DNA of 34,816 nucleotides from Helicobacteraceae bacterium (GTDB taxonomy: Bacteria; Campylobacterota; Campylobacteria; Campylobacterales; Sulfurimonadaceae). How positions within the stretch are numbered: the stretch's first letter is position 1; every line of letters starts with the position of its first letter. Shown one piece after another: positions 1 to 8,966 of this stretch. Where the stretch lies: positions 1 to 34,816 of the forward strand of contig JALUFE010000079.1 of NCBI GenBank assembly GCA_027052175.1. Reading direction: 5' to 3'. A program made the translations under genes and the position numbers. Under the pieces are notes generated by a model. The model was not told where the DNA came from and made no database searches. It saw nothing but the letters and a program-made list of their open reading frames with translations.

Positions 1-791
1 GAAAGTGTACTTAAAATATCCTGAAGTTTTTTTCTATCAAAATCAAATATAACGGGAATACCCAGATCTTCAAGCAGTGGTATGAGTTTTTGTGAATAAT
101 CTTCTCGCTGGAAGTAGATCGGCCGTCCTCCACTTGCAAGTGATTCCAGCACTGCTTGCAGAGAGGCTGATATAAGTATGTCCGTTCGCCGGATCATCTC
201 TTTGTAATCTTCAAATTCGAAAACATTAGGAAACTTTTCCCTCAGCATATCCTCATACGCTATAAAATAGTAAAAACCAAGCTGCAGGTGCGCATCAAGT
301 CCCTCAATGAAATCCAAATGTTTTTGAAGATCTTTTTCGTAATCGTCATCCCCGAAGAAGTAGGTTACAGGCACATCTTTTTCGAACTTGCCGAAATAGC
401 ATTCATCTATCATCAGCGTCTTACAGCTTCGTTCACCATCTATATAAGGAGAGATTAGACATTCATTATCAACCGTTTGATCGTTTGGATCGTCGCTGAC
501 GCGCACAAAAGAGGAGAAAAAACTGCGCATATCTTCAAGCATCAAAGGATTTGCCTCATCGGAATCGAAGATAATCTTATCTCCCCTTTGGGCAATGTTG
601 GCGATATTGCGCGCGACGTCGATTCCGACACATTTTTTTACTCCATACTCACTTGCCACACTCGCGATACGATAGTCGGATGTCAGCAGTGTGATGTCGA
701 CATCCTGCATACAGTTGATCAGTGCTGCAGCACGCCTGAAGCGGTCAAGCCCTATGCGGTGCCCCGTATGTGCATAATAAAAAATCTTCAT
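1..791 (-). CDS. Glycosyltransferase-like conserved protein (3' end outside window)
   Basis: An uninterrupted reading frame runs from an ATG at 791 to the left edge, giving 263 residues with no stop, so the C-terminus is missing. The start is preceded by AAGGAT about five bases upstream. The N-terminus (MKIFYYAHTGHRIGLDR) has the short beta strand and Gly/His loop typical of GT-B glycosyltransferases and PseG-like proteins. Near residues 205-225 a segment (ISASLQAVLESLASGGRPI) resembles the donor-sugar-binding region of that fold, where a Ser/Ala-Gly-Glu pattern precedes a small-residue loop. There is no signal peptide or membrane segment, so it is probably cytoplasmic. It diverges from the MBL gene across a 139-base promoter region. 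The fold assignment is inference from pattern only; the acceptor and donor are unknown. Confidence 0.6.
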   Translation of the reverse strand, partial: MKIFYYAHTGHRIGLDRFRRAAALINCMQDVDITLLTSDYRIASVASEYGVKKCVGIDVARNIANIAQRGDKIIFDSDEANPLMLEDMRSFFSSFVRVSDDPNDQTVDNECLISPYIDGERSCKTLMIDECYFGKFEKDVPVTYFFGDDDYEKDLQKHLDFIEGLDAHLQLGFYYFIAYEDMLREKFPNVFEFEDYKEMIRRTDILISASLQAVLESLASGGRPIYFQREDYSQKLIPLLEDLGIPVIFDFDRKKLQDILSTL

Positions 792-819
792 TTTTATCCT
801 TCATTAGACTTCTTGCATT

Positions 820-829
820 ATTGTACAAT
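820..829. promoter_or_regulatory. Symmetric -10 element (ATTGTACAAT) upstream of the left-edge gene
   Basis: This perfect 10-bp palindrome reads TACAAT on both strands. On the minus strand it lies about 28 bases before the ATG at 791, a good distance for the left-edge gene's -10 box. No clear -35 box is visible. Confidence 0.4.
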
Positions 830-870
830 TTTGCATCTAAGGATGTCTTGAGAAATTTGATCTCTTTTTA

Positions 871-898
871 TGATTTTAAATCCATAAAGATGTATAAT
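871..898 (+). promoter_or_regulatory. Promoter of the MBL RNase-rhodanese pair
   Basis: An extended -10 (TG-TATAAT, hexamer 893-898) lies 32 bases before the ATG at 931. The -35 region is weak and T-rich, as is usual for sigma-70 promoters in Campylobacterota. Confidence 0.55.
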
Positions 899-930
899 AG
901 GAAAAAGAGAAAAACAAGAAAGGCGAAAGA

Positions 931-2331
931 ATGATAACAGTACGATCTTACGGGGCGACGGAAGAGGTGACAGGCTCTTGTCATATAATGAAAATTGGTG
1001 AGAAGCGTATTATGATAGACTGTGGCATGTTTCAAGGAGAGTATGAAGAAAACAATCAGGGACCTTTCGAATTTGATCCCAAGCAGATCGACGTTTTGCT
1101 GCTTACCCATGCGCATCTTGATCACTGCGGACGTATCCCAAAGCTTGTCAAAGAGGGTTTTAACGGGAAAATCTACGCTACGGCTCCGACAATGGAGTTG
1201 AGTGAAGTGATCCTGCTTGACAGTGCGAAAATAATGCGGGAAGACTATGAGACACGCTACAGAAAAGCGCAGCGCCGAGCAGAGCATAAAAAGGTGCTCA
1301 AACCCATTTATGATGTCGCCGATGTCTACGACACCTTCTCCAAGATCGAGTGGGTTGCGGTGGAGTACGACAACTACTTCGAGCTGTTTGAAGGTATAAG
1401 CGTGCGTTATAAAAATGCGGGGCATATTCTCGGTTCGGCCTTTATCGAGATCAGTTATATGGATGAGGGAGATTCCAAAAAAATTGTTTTCTCAGGCGAT
1501 ATTGGCAATGACAATATGATCGTTCTTCCAAAGCTTCGAACGTGCAAAAGGAGTGATTCGCTGTATGTGGAGACGACCTATGGTGACAGACTTCATCAGC
1601 CTCTTGCACTTACACTTGAAGAGTTTAAAAATGTGATCATAAAAACTCTCAAGCACAACGGGAACGTGCTTATTCCGTCTTTCGCCGTCGAGCGTACGCA
1701 GGAGCTGTTGTGTATCTTGCGTTCTATGTACGAAAACGGGGAACTTCCAAAGTGTGATGTCTTTTTAGACAGTCCGATGGCAACGAAAACAACCAATCTG
1801 TATAAAAAGTACTCTTATGAACTACTTGAAAAATGTCAAAAAAATCTTGACAAAAACGGCTCTATTTTCAATTTCGATCTCCTGACCTACACCGAAAAAC
1901 CCGAAGAATCGAAAAAGATCAATGAGGTACGTGAGCGTGCCATCATCATTGCCGGCAGCGGAATGTGTAACGGAGGACGAATCCAGCATCATTTCAAACA
2001 CCGTATATGGGATCCTAATAATGCTGTTATCTTCGTCGGTTTTCAGGCCAGCGGTACACTCGGACGCGAGATTGTAAACGGGGCGAAATGGATCAAAGTC
2101 TTTGGCGAAGACATCATAGTCAAGGCTTCCATTCACACGATCAACGGCTTCTCGGCTCATGCCGATCAAAATGGCATCATCAAATGGATCAAAAAGATCA
2201 AGAACCTTCGAAAGGTTTTTCTCGTTCATGGGGAATACGAGGCGCAAAAGAGATTTAAAAAGGTGTTGAAGAAAAAAACAGGCTTGCAGGCTCATATAGT
2301 TGCCTATAAAGAAAAAATAAAAATCAAATGA
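931..2331 (+). CDS. Beta-CASP metallo-beta-lactamase RNase-like protein
   Basis: This 466-residue protein is a metallo-beta-lactamase-fold hydrolase of the CPSF73/Ysh1-like group, whose characterised members are zinc-dependent RNA nucleases. The metal motif H60-A-H62-L-D64-H65 (THAHLDHCGR) is intact. Later come a HILGSAF histidine segment, an FSGDIG aspartate motif, the beta-CASP segment, a GSGMCNGGRIQHHF motif and a C-terminal NGFSAHADQNG plus LVHGE that complete the metal site. The length is normal for the bacterial family. The ATG at 931 follows an AAGG-type ribosome site. The stop overlaps the next upstream ATG and the rhodanese gene follows directly, so the two are probably co-transcribed. 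Cytoplasmic RNA processing or decay is the likely role from family knowledge; the substrate cannot be read from sequence. Confidence 0.85.
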   Translation: MITVRSYGATEEVTGSCHIMKIGEKRIMIDCGMFQGEYEENNQGPFEFDPKQIDVLLLTHAHLDHCGRIPKLVKEGFNGKIYATAPTMELSEVILLDSAKIMREDYETRYRKAQRRAEHKKVLKPIYDVADVYDTFSKIEWVAVEYDNYFELFEGISVRYKNAGHILGSAFIEISYMDEGDSKKIVFSGDIGNDNMIVLPKLRTCKRSDSLYVETTYGDRLHQPLALTLEEFKNVIIKTLKHNGNVLIPSFAVERTQELLCILRSMYENGELPKCDVFLDSPMATKTTNLYKKYSYELLEKCQKNLDKNGSIFNFDLLTYTEKPEESKKINEVRERAIIIAGSGMCNGGRIQHHFKHRIWDPNNAVIFVGFQASGTLGREIVNGAKWIKVFGEDIIVKASIHTINGFSAHADQNGIIKWIKKIKNLRKVFLVHGEYEAQKRFKKVLKKKTGLQAHIVAYKEKIKIK

Positions 2332-2342
2332 AGGAGTTACAA

Positions 2343-2792
2343 ATGAAAAGTTTACATTCACAACTGGCATCATATGCAAAAAAATGCGATGAGGTTCTGC
2401 TTTCGAAAAATCTCAAAAAATTGGTGGAAGAGGCGAATGAGAAAGTTCCGCAAATCACTCCAAAAAAGCTTAATAAAATAAAAAAAGAGATCATCGTCAT
2501 AGATGTCCGCGAGCCTGAAGAGTTCGGTTCTGGTTATATCAACGCCAAAACCGTTTTGACTATTCCGCGAGGAAAGCTTGAATTTATGGCGATCGAGAAG
2601 ATCGCCAAAGAGTTTGGGCAGGATGCGAAGATTGTCACTTACTGTCTCAAAGGAGCGCGAGGTTCTTTGGCGGCACTGCATCTGAAAAAGCTTGGATTTG
2701 AGAACGTTTTCAACCTCAAAGGGGGGATATTGGGCTGGATAGAAGCCGGATATACGATCAAAAATTATCTTGGAGAGTTCAAGGCGGTCTAA
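2343..2792 (+). CDS. Rhodanese-like sulfurtransferase domain protein
   Basis: A 149-residue single-domain rhodanese. The N-terminal 45 residues are a charged helical extension. The domain then shows VIDVREPEEFGSGYI and the active-site loop YCLKGARG, whose cysteine would carry the persulfide, and ends with FNLKGGILGWIEAGY. An in-frame ATG exists at 2328, but it lies 5' of the AAGGAG ribosome site (2331-2336). The ATG at 2343 sits six bases downstream of that site and is the better start. Rhodaneses transfer sulfane sulfur to thiol acceptors; the acceptor is unknown. The stop codon overlaps the stop of the convergent cardiolipin synthase gene. Confidence 0.85.
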   Translation: MKSLHSQLASYAKKCDEVLLSKNLKKLVEEANEKVPQITPKKLNKIKKEIIVIDVREPEEFGSGYINAKTVLTIPRGKLEFMAIEKIAKEFGQDAKIVTYCLKGARGSLAALHLKKLGFENVFNLKGGILGWIEAGYTIKNYLGEFKAV

Positions 2793-4207
2793 AGGATAGG
2801 CGCAGCAAGTCTTGCGAGTTTTGCAGCGAGGCGGAAAGGCAGCGGTTTACTGTCTGCCTCTTTTGGCTTCATTTTACGCGAGGCTGCGAAATCACGTGTA
2901 AGCATAGCCGCTACCTCGTCGCAGAACGATCTGTCATAAATGAGGGAAGTGAGTTCGAAATTGAGCCGGAAAGAGCGATTGTCGAAGTTGGCTGATCCGA
3001 TCGAACTCACATAATCATCCACAAGAACCACTTTTTGATGCATAAATCCCTTTTGGTATCTGTAAAACTTCACGCCAAGGTCATCCACCTCGCTGAAGTA
3101 TGCATAGGCGGCGAAATAGACCAGCAGATGATCGGGCTGTTCCGGGATGAGAATGCGCACATCCACTCCGTGCAAAGCTGCAAGCTGTAGCGCTGCAAGT
3201 GTGGCATCGTCAGGAACGAAATAGGGTGTAGCGATCCACAGACGCTCTTTGGCGCTGTTGATAAAGTGGATAAAGGTAAGCTCCGCTGTTGCAAGTCTGT
3301 CTGCAGGACCTGTCGGTAAAATGAGGACAGGAAGATTTGCTTTGTTGCTGACAACCGCATCCCACCGTAAATCCCCTATGAGTTCATCTTGAGCCCAGTT
3401 CCAGTCCTCGGTAAAACTAAGCTGTGCAGCGATAGCCGCGGGACCGTCGATACGGACATGGGTATCACGCCAATGGGAAAAACGTCTGCCTTTTCCGATA
3501 TATTCATCTCCTATGTTATGTCCTCCTATCCAACACTCTTTGCCGTCGACGACCACAAGTTTGCGGTGATTGCGGAAGTTCAGCTGAAAACGGTTGTGTC
3601 GCCCTTTGGTTGTGTTGAATGCAGAGACAAAGATACCGCATCCTTCAAGCATTTCTATGTATCGTGAAGAGAGCTTGTAGGAGCCTATCTCGTCATAGAG
3701 GAGATAAATCCTGACTCCCTCTTTGGCTTTTTTGCACAGAAGCTCTCCAAGACGTGATGCGAGTTCCCCCTCTTCAATGATGAAAAATTCGAAAAGGATA
3801 TAGGAGGATGCGTGTTCTATGCCTTCCATCATACTTGCAAAGGTCGCTTCACCGTCGATGAGCAGCTCCACGTTGTTTCCATGGAGTGTGGGTAAGGTTG
3901 TGATCCCTGTTTTTATGACATCGATCCCGTATTTGTCCGTATGCTTGAAAGTATGCTCGCTTAGACGTTCCTGGAGTGTCGAGAGCGCTTTTCTGACAGC
4001 TTTATCCTTGATTTGTCTCGCATTTTTGTACCCTACAAAGCGATTGCGTCCCAAGATCCAGTAGGCTGGCAGTCCCAACAATGGGAACGAGATCAAAAAA
4101 ACAGCCCAGCCGACAGCACCTTGCGCCGTTCTCGTTTCCATAATGGCACGAAAAGCGCTGTAAAACGCTAAAGTTTCGATTAGGAGATAGAGGTAACCAT
4201 ATATCAT
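2789..4207 (-). CDS. cls: Cardiolipin synthase (phospholipase D family)
   Basis: This 472-residue membrane enzyme matches bacterial cardiolipin synthases in length and architecture. Two N-terminal hydrophobic helices occupy residues 1-55 and include the conserved WILGRNRF stretch. Two HKD catalytic motifs follow: NHRKLVVVDG with the downstream GGHNIGDEY, and MHQKVVLVDD with GSANFDNRSF. It would condense two phosphatidylglycerols into cardiolipin and glycerol at the inner membrane. The ATG overlaps the stop of the upstream endonuclease-like gene as ATGA, so they are translationally coupled within the mnmG operon. Chain end and rhodanese stop overlap by four bases in convergent orientation, with no terminator between them. 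Confidence 0.9.
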   Translation of the reverse strand: MIYGYLYLLIETLAFYSAFRAIMETRTAQGAVGWAVFLISFPLLGLPAYWILGRNRFVGYKNARQIKDKAVRKALSTLQERLSEHTFKHTDKYGIDVIKTGITTLPTLHGNNVELLIDGEATFASMMEGIEHASSYILFEFFIIEEGELASRLGELLCKKAKEGVRIYLLYDEIGSYKLSSRYIEMLEGCGIFVSAFNTTKGRHNRFQLNFRNHRKLVVVDGKECWIGGHNIGDEYIGKGRRFSHWRDTHVRIDGPAAIAAQLSFTEDWNWAQDELIGDLRWDAVVSNKANLPVLILPTGPADRLATAELTFIHFINSAKERLWIATPYFVPDDATLAALQLAALHGVDVRILIPEQPDHLLVYFAAYAYFSEVDDLGVKFYRYQKGFMHQKVVLVDDYVSSIGSANFDNRSFRLNFELTSLIYDRSFCDEVAAMLTRDFAASRKMKPKEADSKPLPFRLAAKLARLAAPIL

Positions 4208-4911
4208 GATGCGTCATTATAACGAAACTTGGCCCACAAAGGGTTGTGATCAGAAACCTTCTGCGTATCGATCGCTTTGGCTCGAAGCAGCTCAAGATCT
4301 CTGTAAAAGATGTGATCCAGTGGTTTTTTCCAAAGGGTTTTGATATAATGGGCATCCTCCATTGCCGCTTTTGTCAGCCCCAGTGAAGCGGCAAAAGCTT
4401 CAAGGTGGTGTTCTCGCCGTTTGCTCCAAGTGTTGAAATCTCCTGCGACGATCAAAGGTGCATCGACCTCTCGAAGATGCTCCAAAAGCCGCTGCAATTC
4501 ATACAAAAAATGTTTGTGAGAAACGAAGTTGATTGCATGGAGATTGACTACATAAAGAGCTGTTTTTTCATTTAAACGATACGATGTTATAAGCAGTCCC
4601 TTTTTTGTCATACAGTAAAGCTCCTTTATGTGGGTGAGGATCTCTGTATGCGAAAGCATCTCGAAACTGCTCGCACTCAAAATGCCGTACGAAAGTTTTG
4701 TCATTTCGATATTTTTCACCGATGCGAGCTGAAAGTGCGAAAGTGTTCGCAACGCCTGAGGCGCAAGTACCGCTTCTTGCAGCAACAGCAATTGAGGGTC
4801 ACACTTTGCCAGCAGATGTGAAAACGTCTGCTCAAAAGCCATCCGCCCCATCTCTTTGTGTACATTCCAGCACAGTATGCTAAACGTTCGAGAAGGGGAG
4901 ATTTTTTTCAT
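4204..4911 (-). CDS. Endonuclease/exonuclease/phosphatase family protein
   Basis: This 235-residue soluble protein has the ordered motifs of the EEP (DNase I-like) superfamily: CWNVHKEMG near the start, LLLLQEA with the catalytic glutamate, VVNLHAINF, VAGDFNTWSKR with the Asp/Asn pair, LDHIFY and a closing SDHNPLWAKF. All metal and catalytic residues appear to be present. It shares one base with the mnmG stop and four bases with cls. Family members cleave DNA, RNA, phosphoinositides or other phosphodiesters, so the substrate is open. Small EEP proteins are often found beside cardiolipin synthases, which fits a membrane phospholipid link, but that is inference. Confidence 0.8.
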   Translation of the reverse strand: MKKISPSRTFSILCWNVHKEMGRMAFEQTFSHLLAKCDPQLLLLQEAVLAPQALRTLSHFQLASVKNIEMTKLSYGILSASSFEMLSHTEILTHIKELYCMTKKGLLITSYRLNEKTALYVVNLHAINFVSHKHFLYELQRLLEHLREVDAPLIVAGDFNTWSKRREHHLEAFAASLGLTKAAMEDAHYIKTLWKKPLDHIFYRDLELLRAKAIDTQKVSDHNPLWAKFRYNDAS

Positions 4912-6800
4912 TATGAGCTTTTTTTCTTTTGACTCTCCATCTTTATATAGATATGGAGGATCTCAATGGCTGCCGGGGTGACACCGCTGATCTGCGATGC
5001 GGCCTGAAGTGTTGGTGGATTGAATTCAAAGAGCTTCTCCTGTATCTCTTTGGAGAGACCGCTTACTTTGGAGAAATCGAAGTTGTCGGGTATCTTGACT
5101 TGAAGGTACTTTTTCATCCTTTCGATCTCTTGCTCCTGCTTGATTATATAGCGGTGATATTTCGCTTCTGTGAGGATCTCCTCTTGGATGTAGCGGGAAT
5201 ATTGTGCAAGTTCGGGAACGAGGTGCAGCATCTTTTCTACATCGAAACTTTTTCGTGCCAGCAACTGTGCGGCGGCTATTTTGTCGCCTATGGGTTCTTC
5301 CCCCAGTTCGGCAAGGAGTGTTTGAAACTCTTTGTTTGGAGTGAAGGAGGTGTTTTGCAGGAGTACAAATCCCTCTTGGATCTGTCTGCGTTTTTCTTCT
5401 ACACGATCCAACTCCTTTTTTGTCAGCAAACCAAGTTCATATCCATAAGGGCTCAGGCGCAAGTCCGCACTCTCTTCGCGAAGCAGCAGTCTGTACTCTG
5501 CGCGGCTGGTAAACATACGGTAGGGTTCTTTGGTCCCTTTGGTGACAAGGTCGTCTATCAGCACGCCGATGTAGGCTTCATCGCGGCGCAGCACGAGTGG
5601 CTCTTTGCCTTCAGTTGCAAGTGCGGCGTTGATTCCGGCCATCAAGCCTTGTGCAGCAGCCTCCTCATATCCTGTCGTTCCGTTGATCTGTCCGGCGAGA
5701 TAAAGTCCCTTGATCTTTTTGGTTTCCAATGAATGTTTGAGTTCTCTTGGGTCGACATAGTCATACTCGATTGCATAGCCGTAGCGTACAATCTTGGCGT
5801 TTTCTAGCCCACGGATGGAGTGTACCATCTCTTGCTGGACATCGGGTGGGAGGGAGGTGGAGAGCCCGTTGATGTAGTATTCCGTTGCCTCTTTTGTCTG
5901 AGGTTCCAAGAAGAGATGATGGCGCTCTTTGTCGCGGAAGCGGTTGATCTTGTCCTCGATGCTTGGGCAGTATCTCGGTCCCGTTCCCTCTATCTGACCC
6001 GTAAAGAGGGGTGCACGGTAGAAGTTGCTTTCGATGATCTTGTGGGTGTTGAGATTGGTATAGGTGATGAAGCAGGGGAGCTGCTCTTTTGTTTTTGCAA
6101 ACTCTTCTCTGTCAGTGCGGAAGCTGAAGGGGCTTGGGTTCTCATCACCCGGCTGCTCTTCCATTACACTGAAGTCGATGGAGTCGGCATCCACGCGCGG
6201 GCAGGTTCCGGTTTTGAGTCGTCCCATACGCAGACCGAGATTGGCAAGTGAGACGCTGAGTCCTTCACTTCGCTGCTCACCGAAGCGCCCACCTTCGAGT
6301 TTGATTTCACCGACATGAATAAGTCCACGCAGGAAAGTCCCTGTAGTGAGGACGATTTTCTTTGCCCGGTACTCGTTGAGGAGGTTTGTTTTGACTCCGA
6401 CGACTTCGTCGTTTTCAACGATCAGCTCCTCTGCGAGCTCCTGAACGAGATCGAGATTTTTTTGTCCAAGCACCTTCGTTCGCGCAACCACTTTGTAGCG
6501 ATCCATGTCGATCTGAGCGCGTGAGCCACGAACTGCCGGACCTTTGGCCTGGTTGAGGATGCGAAACTGGATGCCCGCTTCATCTGTGATCTCACCCATC
6601 ACGCCGCCAAGCGCATCGATCTCGCGTACCAGGTGTCCCTTGGCAAGCCCGCCGATGGCAGGATTACAGCTTGTAGCACCCACATTTTCCGCAAGCATCG
6701 AAAGCAAAAGTGTTTTTTTGCCCATTTTGGCTGCGGCCATGCTCGCTTCCACGCCTGCATGTCCGCCTCCAATAACGATGATATCGTAGTTGTGTATCAT
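4911..6800 (-). CDS. mnmG: tRNA uridine-5-carboxymethylaminomethyl modification enzyme MnmG (GidA)
   Basis: At 629 residues this is a full-length MnmG. With MnmE it installs the carboxymethylaminomethyl group on U34 of several tRNAs, using FAD, NADH and methylene-tetrahydrofolate. Visible signatures are the FAD dinucleotide loop [13 protein letters not shown] near residue 8, [43 protein letters not shown] and the C-terminal-half motif [19 protein letters not shown]. The conserved helical C-terminal domain that contacts MnmE and tRNA is present ([20 protein letters not shown]). The ATG at 6800 fits the family start, although no strong ribosome site is visible. It heads a minus-strand operon with the EEP protein and cls. 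Confidence 0.95.
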   Translation of the reverse strand: MIHNYDIIVIGGGHAGVEASMAAAKMGKKTLLLSMLAENVGATSCNPAIGGLAKGHLVREIDALGGVMGEITDEAGIQFRILNQAKGPAVRGSRAQIDMDRYKVVARTKVLGQKNLDLVQELAEELIVENDEVVGVKTNLLNEYRAKKIVLTTGTFLRGLIHVGEIKLEGGRFGEQRSEGLSVSLANLGLRMGRLKTGTCPRVDADSIDFSVMEEQPGDENPSPFSFRTDREEFAKTKEQLPCFITYTNLNTHKIIESNFYRAPLFTGQIEGTGPRYCPSIEDKINRFRDKERHHLFLEPQTKEATEYYINGLSTSLPPDVQQEMVHSIRGLENAKIVRYGYAIEYDYVDPRELKHSLETKKIKGLYLAGQINGTTGYEEAAAQGLMAGINAALATEGKEPLVLRRDEAYIGVLIDDLVTKGTKEPYRMFTSRAEYRLLLREESADLRLSPYGYELGLLTKKELDRVEEKRRQIQEGFVLLQNTSFTPNKEFQTLLAELGEEPIGDKIAAAQLLARKSFDVEKMLHLVPELAQYSRYIQEEILTEAKYHRYIIKQEQEIERMKKYLQVKIPDNFDFSKVSGLSKEIQEKLFEFNPPTLQAASQISGVTPAAIEILHIYIKMESQKKKSS

Positions 6801-6890
6801 TATATTTTTACCATTGCTATAAATTTTAACTGCAATTTTATCATTTTTATGTATGATTCAGATAAGAAATGCAGATTAGTTGGAGTCATA

Positions 6891-7139
6891 ATGAAAAAAC
6901 CGCCTGCAAGTGAAGTGTTCAAAGATTACAAACCCGAGATCATCACCTATGACCCTGCGGTTGATTTTGGAGATGAATGGCTCGATCGGGAACAGCATCT
7001 CAGTGAAAAAGAGAAGCTGATCGAGAAGATTATGAAGGGCAAACGGGCAAAAAAGGGCAACAGGACAACTTACAGAGCACCGATACGCACGGAAAATTTA
7101 AAAGGGGCAGACGATGCAAACACTGAAAATAACGATTGA
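6891..7139 (+). CDS. Small charged protein of unknown function, upstream of the antitoxin
   Basis: I do not recognise this 82-residue protein. The ATG at 6891 follows a GGAG ribosome site by five bases. The product is hydrophilic with many Lys, Glu and Asp: an acidic, proline-containing N-terminal half, a basic middle (KGKRAKKGNR) and an acidic tail. There is no membrane segment or cysteine pattern. Its end overlaps the antitoxin gene by 26 bases, which suggests co-translation. It may be a conserved small protein next to mnmG or a third component of the toxin-antitoxin operon; the sequence does not decide. Confidence 0.6.
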   Translation: MKKPPASEVFKDYKPEIITYDPAVDFGDEWLDREQHLSEKEKLIEKIMKGKRAKKGNRTTYRAPIRTENLKGADDANTENND

Positions 7140-7371
7140 AGATAGCTTTTTGCAGGACTTTCTCTCGATCGTTGAGCATTACAAAGGCAAGATCCAGATA
7201 GAAAAAGATGAAAATCTTCTACAAGACCCCTTTTTCTATGAACGACAAAAGCAGCTTCAAGAAGATATTCAAGCTCTCGATGATGATCGGGCAAAGATCT
7301 ACCCACAAGAGGAGTATGCAACAAAGAGAGATGATTTTTTGAAAGTATTGCGATCGAAATATGCAGATTAG
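7114..7371 (+). CDS. Putative RelB-like antitoxin
   Basis: This 85-residue acidic protein starts with a short beta strand (MQTLKITIEDSFLQDFL) like the ribbon-helix-helix start of RelB-type antitoxins, followed by a long charged helical region that could wrap a toxin. An AAAGGGG ribosome site lies eight bases before the ATG. It overlaps the upstream small gene by 26 bases and the downstream RelE/ParE-like gene by 11, which is the usual antitoxin-before-toxin order. The family assignment rests mainly on position, size and charge, so it is probable rather than certain. If correct, it neutralises the toxin and probably represses the operon. Confidence 0.65.
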   Translation: MQTLKITIEDSFLQDFLSIVEHYKGKIQIEKDENLLQDPFFYERQKQLQEDIQALDDDRAKIYPQEEYATKRDDFLKVLRSKYAD

Positions 7372-7648
7372 TCGTACTTTAAAGTACCAAAACAGCTTAT
7401 TCGCGATTTTGGAGTATATTGCACAAGATAAAGTGAGTGCTGCCGAGAACTTTGTAAATGAGCTGGATAAGCTTATCGACGATCTGCCAAATTTCCCTTT
7501 CAAATACAGAAAATCGATATACTTTCAAGATGAAAATATCAGAGATATGATATATAAAGGCTATACTATAGTCTACAGAGTCAATACCGAGAAAAAGAGA
7601 ATCGAAATACTGAGAATTTTCAATAAGAACAAACCACTTACAGAGTAA
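7361..7648 (+). CDS. RelE/ParE-family toxin
   Basis: A 95-residue protein with the RelE/ParE fold pattern: an N-terminal strand (ISRTLKYQNSLFAIL), two helices (KVSAAENFVNELDKLIDDLPNFP) and C-terminal strands with RDMIYKGYTIVYRVN and IEILRIFNKNKP. This matches the core GY.I.Y.V......I.IL.IF pattern of plasmid-stabilisation toxins. Known members cleave ribosome-bound mRNA (RelE) or poison gyrase (ParE); the target here is not evident. It overlaps the antitoxin by 11 bases. No frameshift or stop is seen, so the pair appears intact, unlike the remnant at 30360-30490. Confidence 0.8.
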   Translation: MQISRTLKYQNSLFAILEYIAQDKVSAAENFVNELDKLIDDLPNFPFKYRKSIYFQDENIRDMIYKGYTIVYRVNTEKKRIEILRIFNKNKPLTE

Positions 7649-7659
7649 GGAAAAACATT

Positions 7660-8349
7660 ATGAATATACAAGAAGCACACAACGCCTATAACAGTGGCAA
7701 CTATGAAAAAGCAAGAGAATTGTATACGCAGTTAGCCGAAGCTGGCGATAAAGTCGCCCAAACCTCACTGGGCTACATCTATCAAAATGGTCTTGGATGT
7801 GAGAAGGATGAGCAAAAAGCGCTTGAGCTCTACCAAAAAGCGGCAGAGCAAAAGGAGCCGTTTGCACTCTACAACCTTGGCATCCTTTATGCAAACGGGC
7901 TTGGGGGTGTGGAGCATGACCAGTTCAAAGCGCATGAGTACTTCCTCGAAGCGGCTGTTCGAGAGGTCGTGCCGGCGATGTATGAGGTGGCGCTGATGCT
8001 CGAGCGGGGGCTTGGATGTGTGGCCAACGCGAGTGAAGCGGCCTTTTGGTATGAAGAGGGGGCCAAACGCGGGGATGCGAAGTGCTTCAACAATCTTGGC
8101 GTGCTCTACAAAGACGGTACAGGGGTGATCCAGGACAATCAACGAGCTTTTATCTGCTTTCAGCGCGCTGCCGATGTGGGACTGCCCGAAGGACTTTACA
8201 ACCTTGGACTGATGTACGATCAGGGACTGGGATGCGAAGAGGATCATGACAAAGCGCTCGAACTTGCCAGAAAAGCCGCCTACAAGGGGCATGAAAAAGC
8301 CAAAAAGATCATCCGTGCACTCCAAGAGGACGGGAAGATAGTTTTCTGA
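7660..8349 (+). CDS. Sel1-like repeat (TPR) protein
   Basis: This 229-residue protein is built almost entirely of Sel1-like repeats of about 36 residues. Each carries the pattern A...LG.LY..G.G...D..KA...Y..AA, seen for example as TSLGYIYQNGLGCEKDEQKA and NNLGVLYKDGTGVIQDNQRA. Such solenoids are protein-interaction scaffolds. No signal peptide is present, so unlike the secreted cysteine-rich Hcp proteins of Helicobacter this one is probably cytoplasmic; the cysteines do not form the regular Hcp disulfide pairs. An AAGGAA ribosome site precedes the ATG. The stop overlaps the ribE start (TGATG), so the two genes are coupled. Partner and role are unknown. Confidence 0.85.
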   Translation: MNIQEAHNAYNSGNYEKARELYTQLAEAGDKVAQTSLGYIYQNGLGCEKDEQKALELYQKAAEQKEPFALYNLGILYANGLGGVEHDQFKAHEYFLEAAVREVVPAMYEVALMLERGLGCVANASEAAFWYEEGAKRGDAKCFNNLGVLYKDGTGVIQDNQRAFICFQRAADVGLPEGLYNLGLMYDQGLGCEEDHDKALELARKAAYKGHEKAKKIIRALQEDGKIVF

Positions 8350-8966
8350 TGTTTACGGGACTTATCCGCGAGATCGCAACAGTCAAAAGCTTTGTCGGCT
8401 CCAAACTCACTCTCAAAGCGAAATACAGACCCGATATCGGCGACTCGATCGCTATCAACGGAGCTTGTTTGACGGTGACGGAAGTCTTGCCTGATGGTTT
8501 CAGTGTGGAATTAAGTCCGGAAAGTCAAAAAGTGCTCGCGATCGAGAACTACAAAGAGCGTGTCCATATAGAGCCTGCCATGGCGATGGGCGATCGCTTC
8601 GAGGGGCACATAGTCCAGGGGCATGTCGATACGGTCGGAGAGATCGAGAAGATAACAAACAATGGTAACAGCTACGATGTGTTTGTGAGCGTCGATAAAA
8701 AGTTCATCCCCTACATCGTGCCCAAAGGCTCTATAACGGTTGATGGTGTGAGTCTTACGGTCAACGAAGTGTTTGAGAAGAGTTTCCGTCTGACTATCAT
8801 CCCCCATACGATGAAAGAGACGCTCTTTGGCAGTTACAAAAAGGGAACACGCGTCAATATAGAGACCGATATGTTCGCCCGCTATATCGAACATATTCTC
8901 AGCGCCAAGCAAAAGTCAAACAGTCCGTCATGGAGTGAGATCGACAAGATATCCGCACTCTTTTAG
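8349..8966 (+). CDS. ribE: Riboflavin synthase, alpha chain
   Basis: This 205-residue enzyme dismutates two 6,7-dimethyl-8-ribityllumazine molecules to riboflavin and the pyrimidinedione, the last step of riboflavin synthesis. The two internally similar barrel domains are visible. The first has MFTGLIREI at the very N-terminus and INGACLTVTEV; the second has GHIVQGHVDTVG and GSITVDGVSLTVNEV. The start is fixed by the family's invariant MFTG. Length is normal. It is coupled to the upstream Sel1 gene and ends in a three-base convergent stop overlap with the helicase gene. Confidence 0.95.
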   Translation: MFTGLIREIATVKSFVGSKLTLKAKYRPDIGDSIAINGACLTVTEVLPDGFSVELSPESQKVLAIENYKERVHIEPAMAMGDRFEGHIVQGHVDTVGEIEKITNNGNSYDVFVSVDKKFIPYIVPKGSITVDGVSLTVNEVFEKSFRLTIIPHTMKETLFGSYKKGTRVNIETDMFARYIEHILSAKQKSNSPSWSEIDKISALF

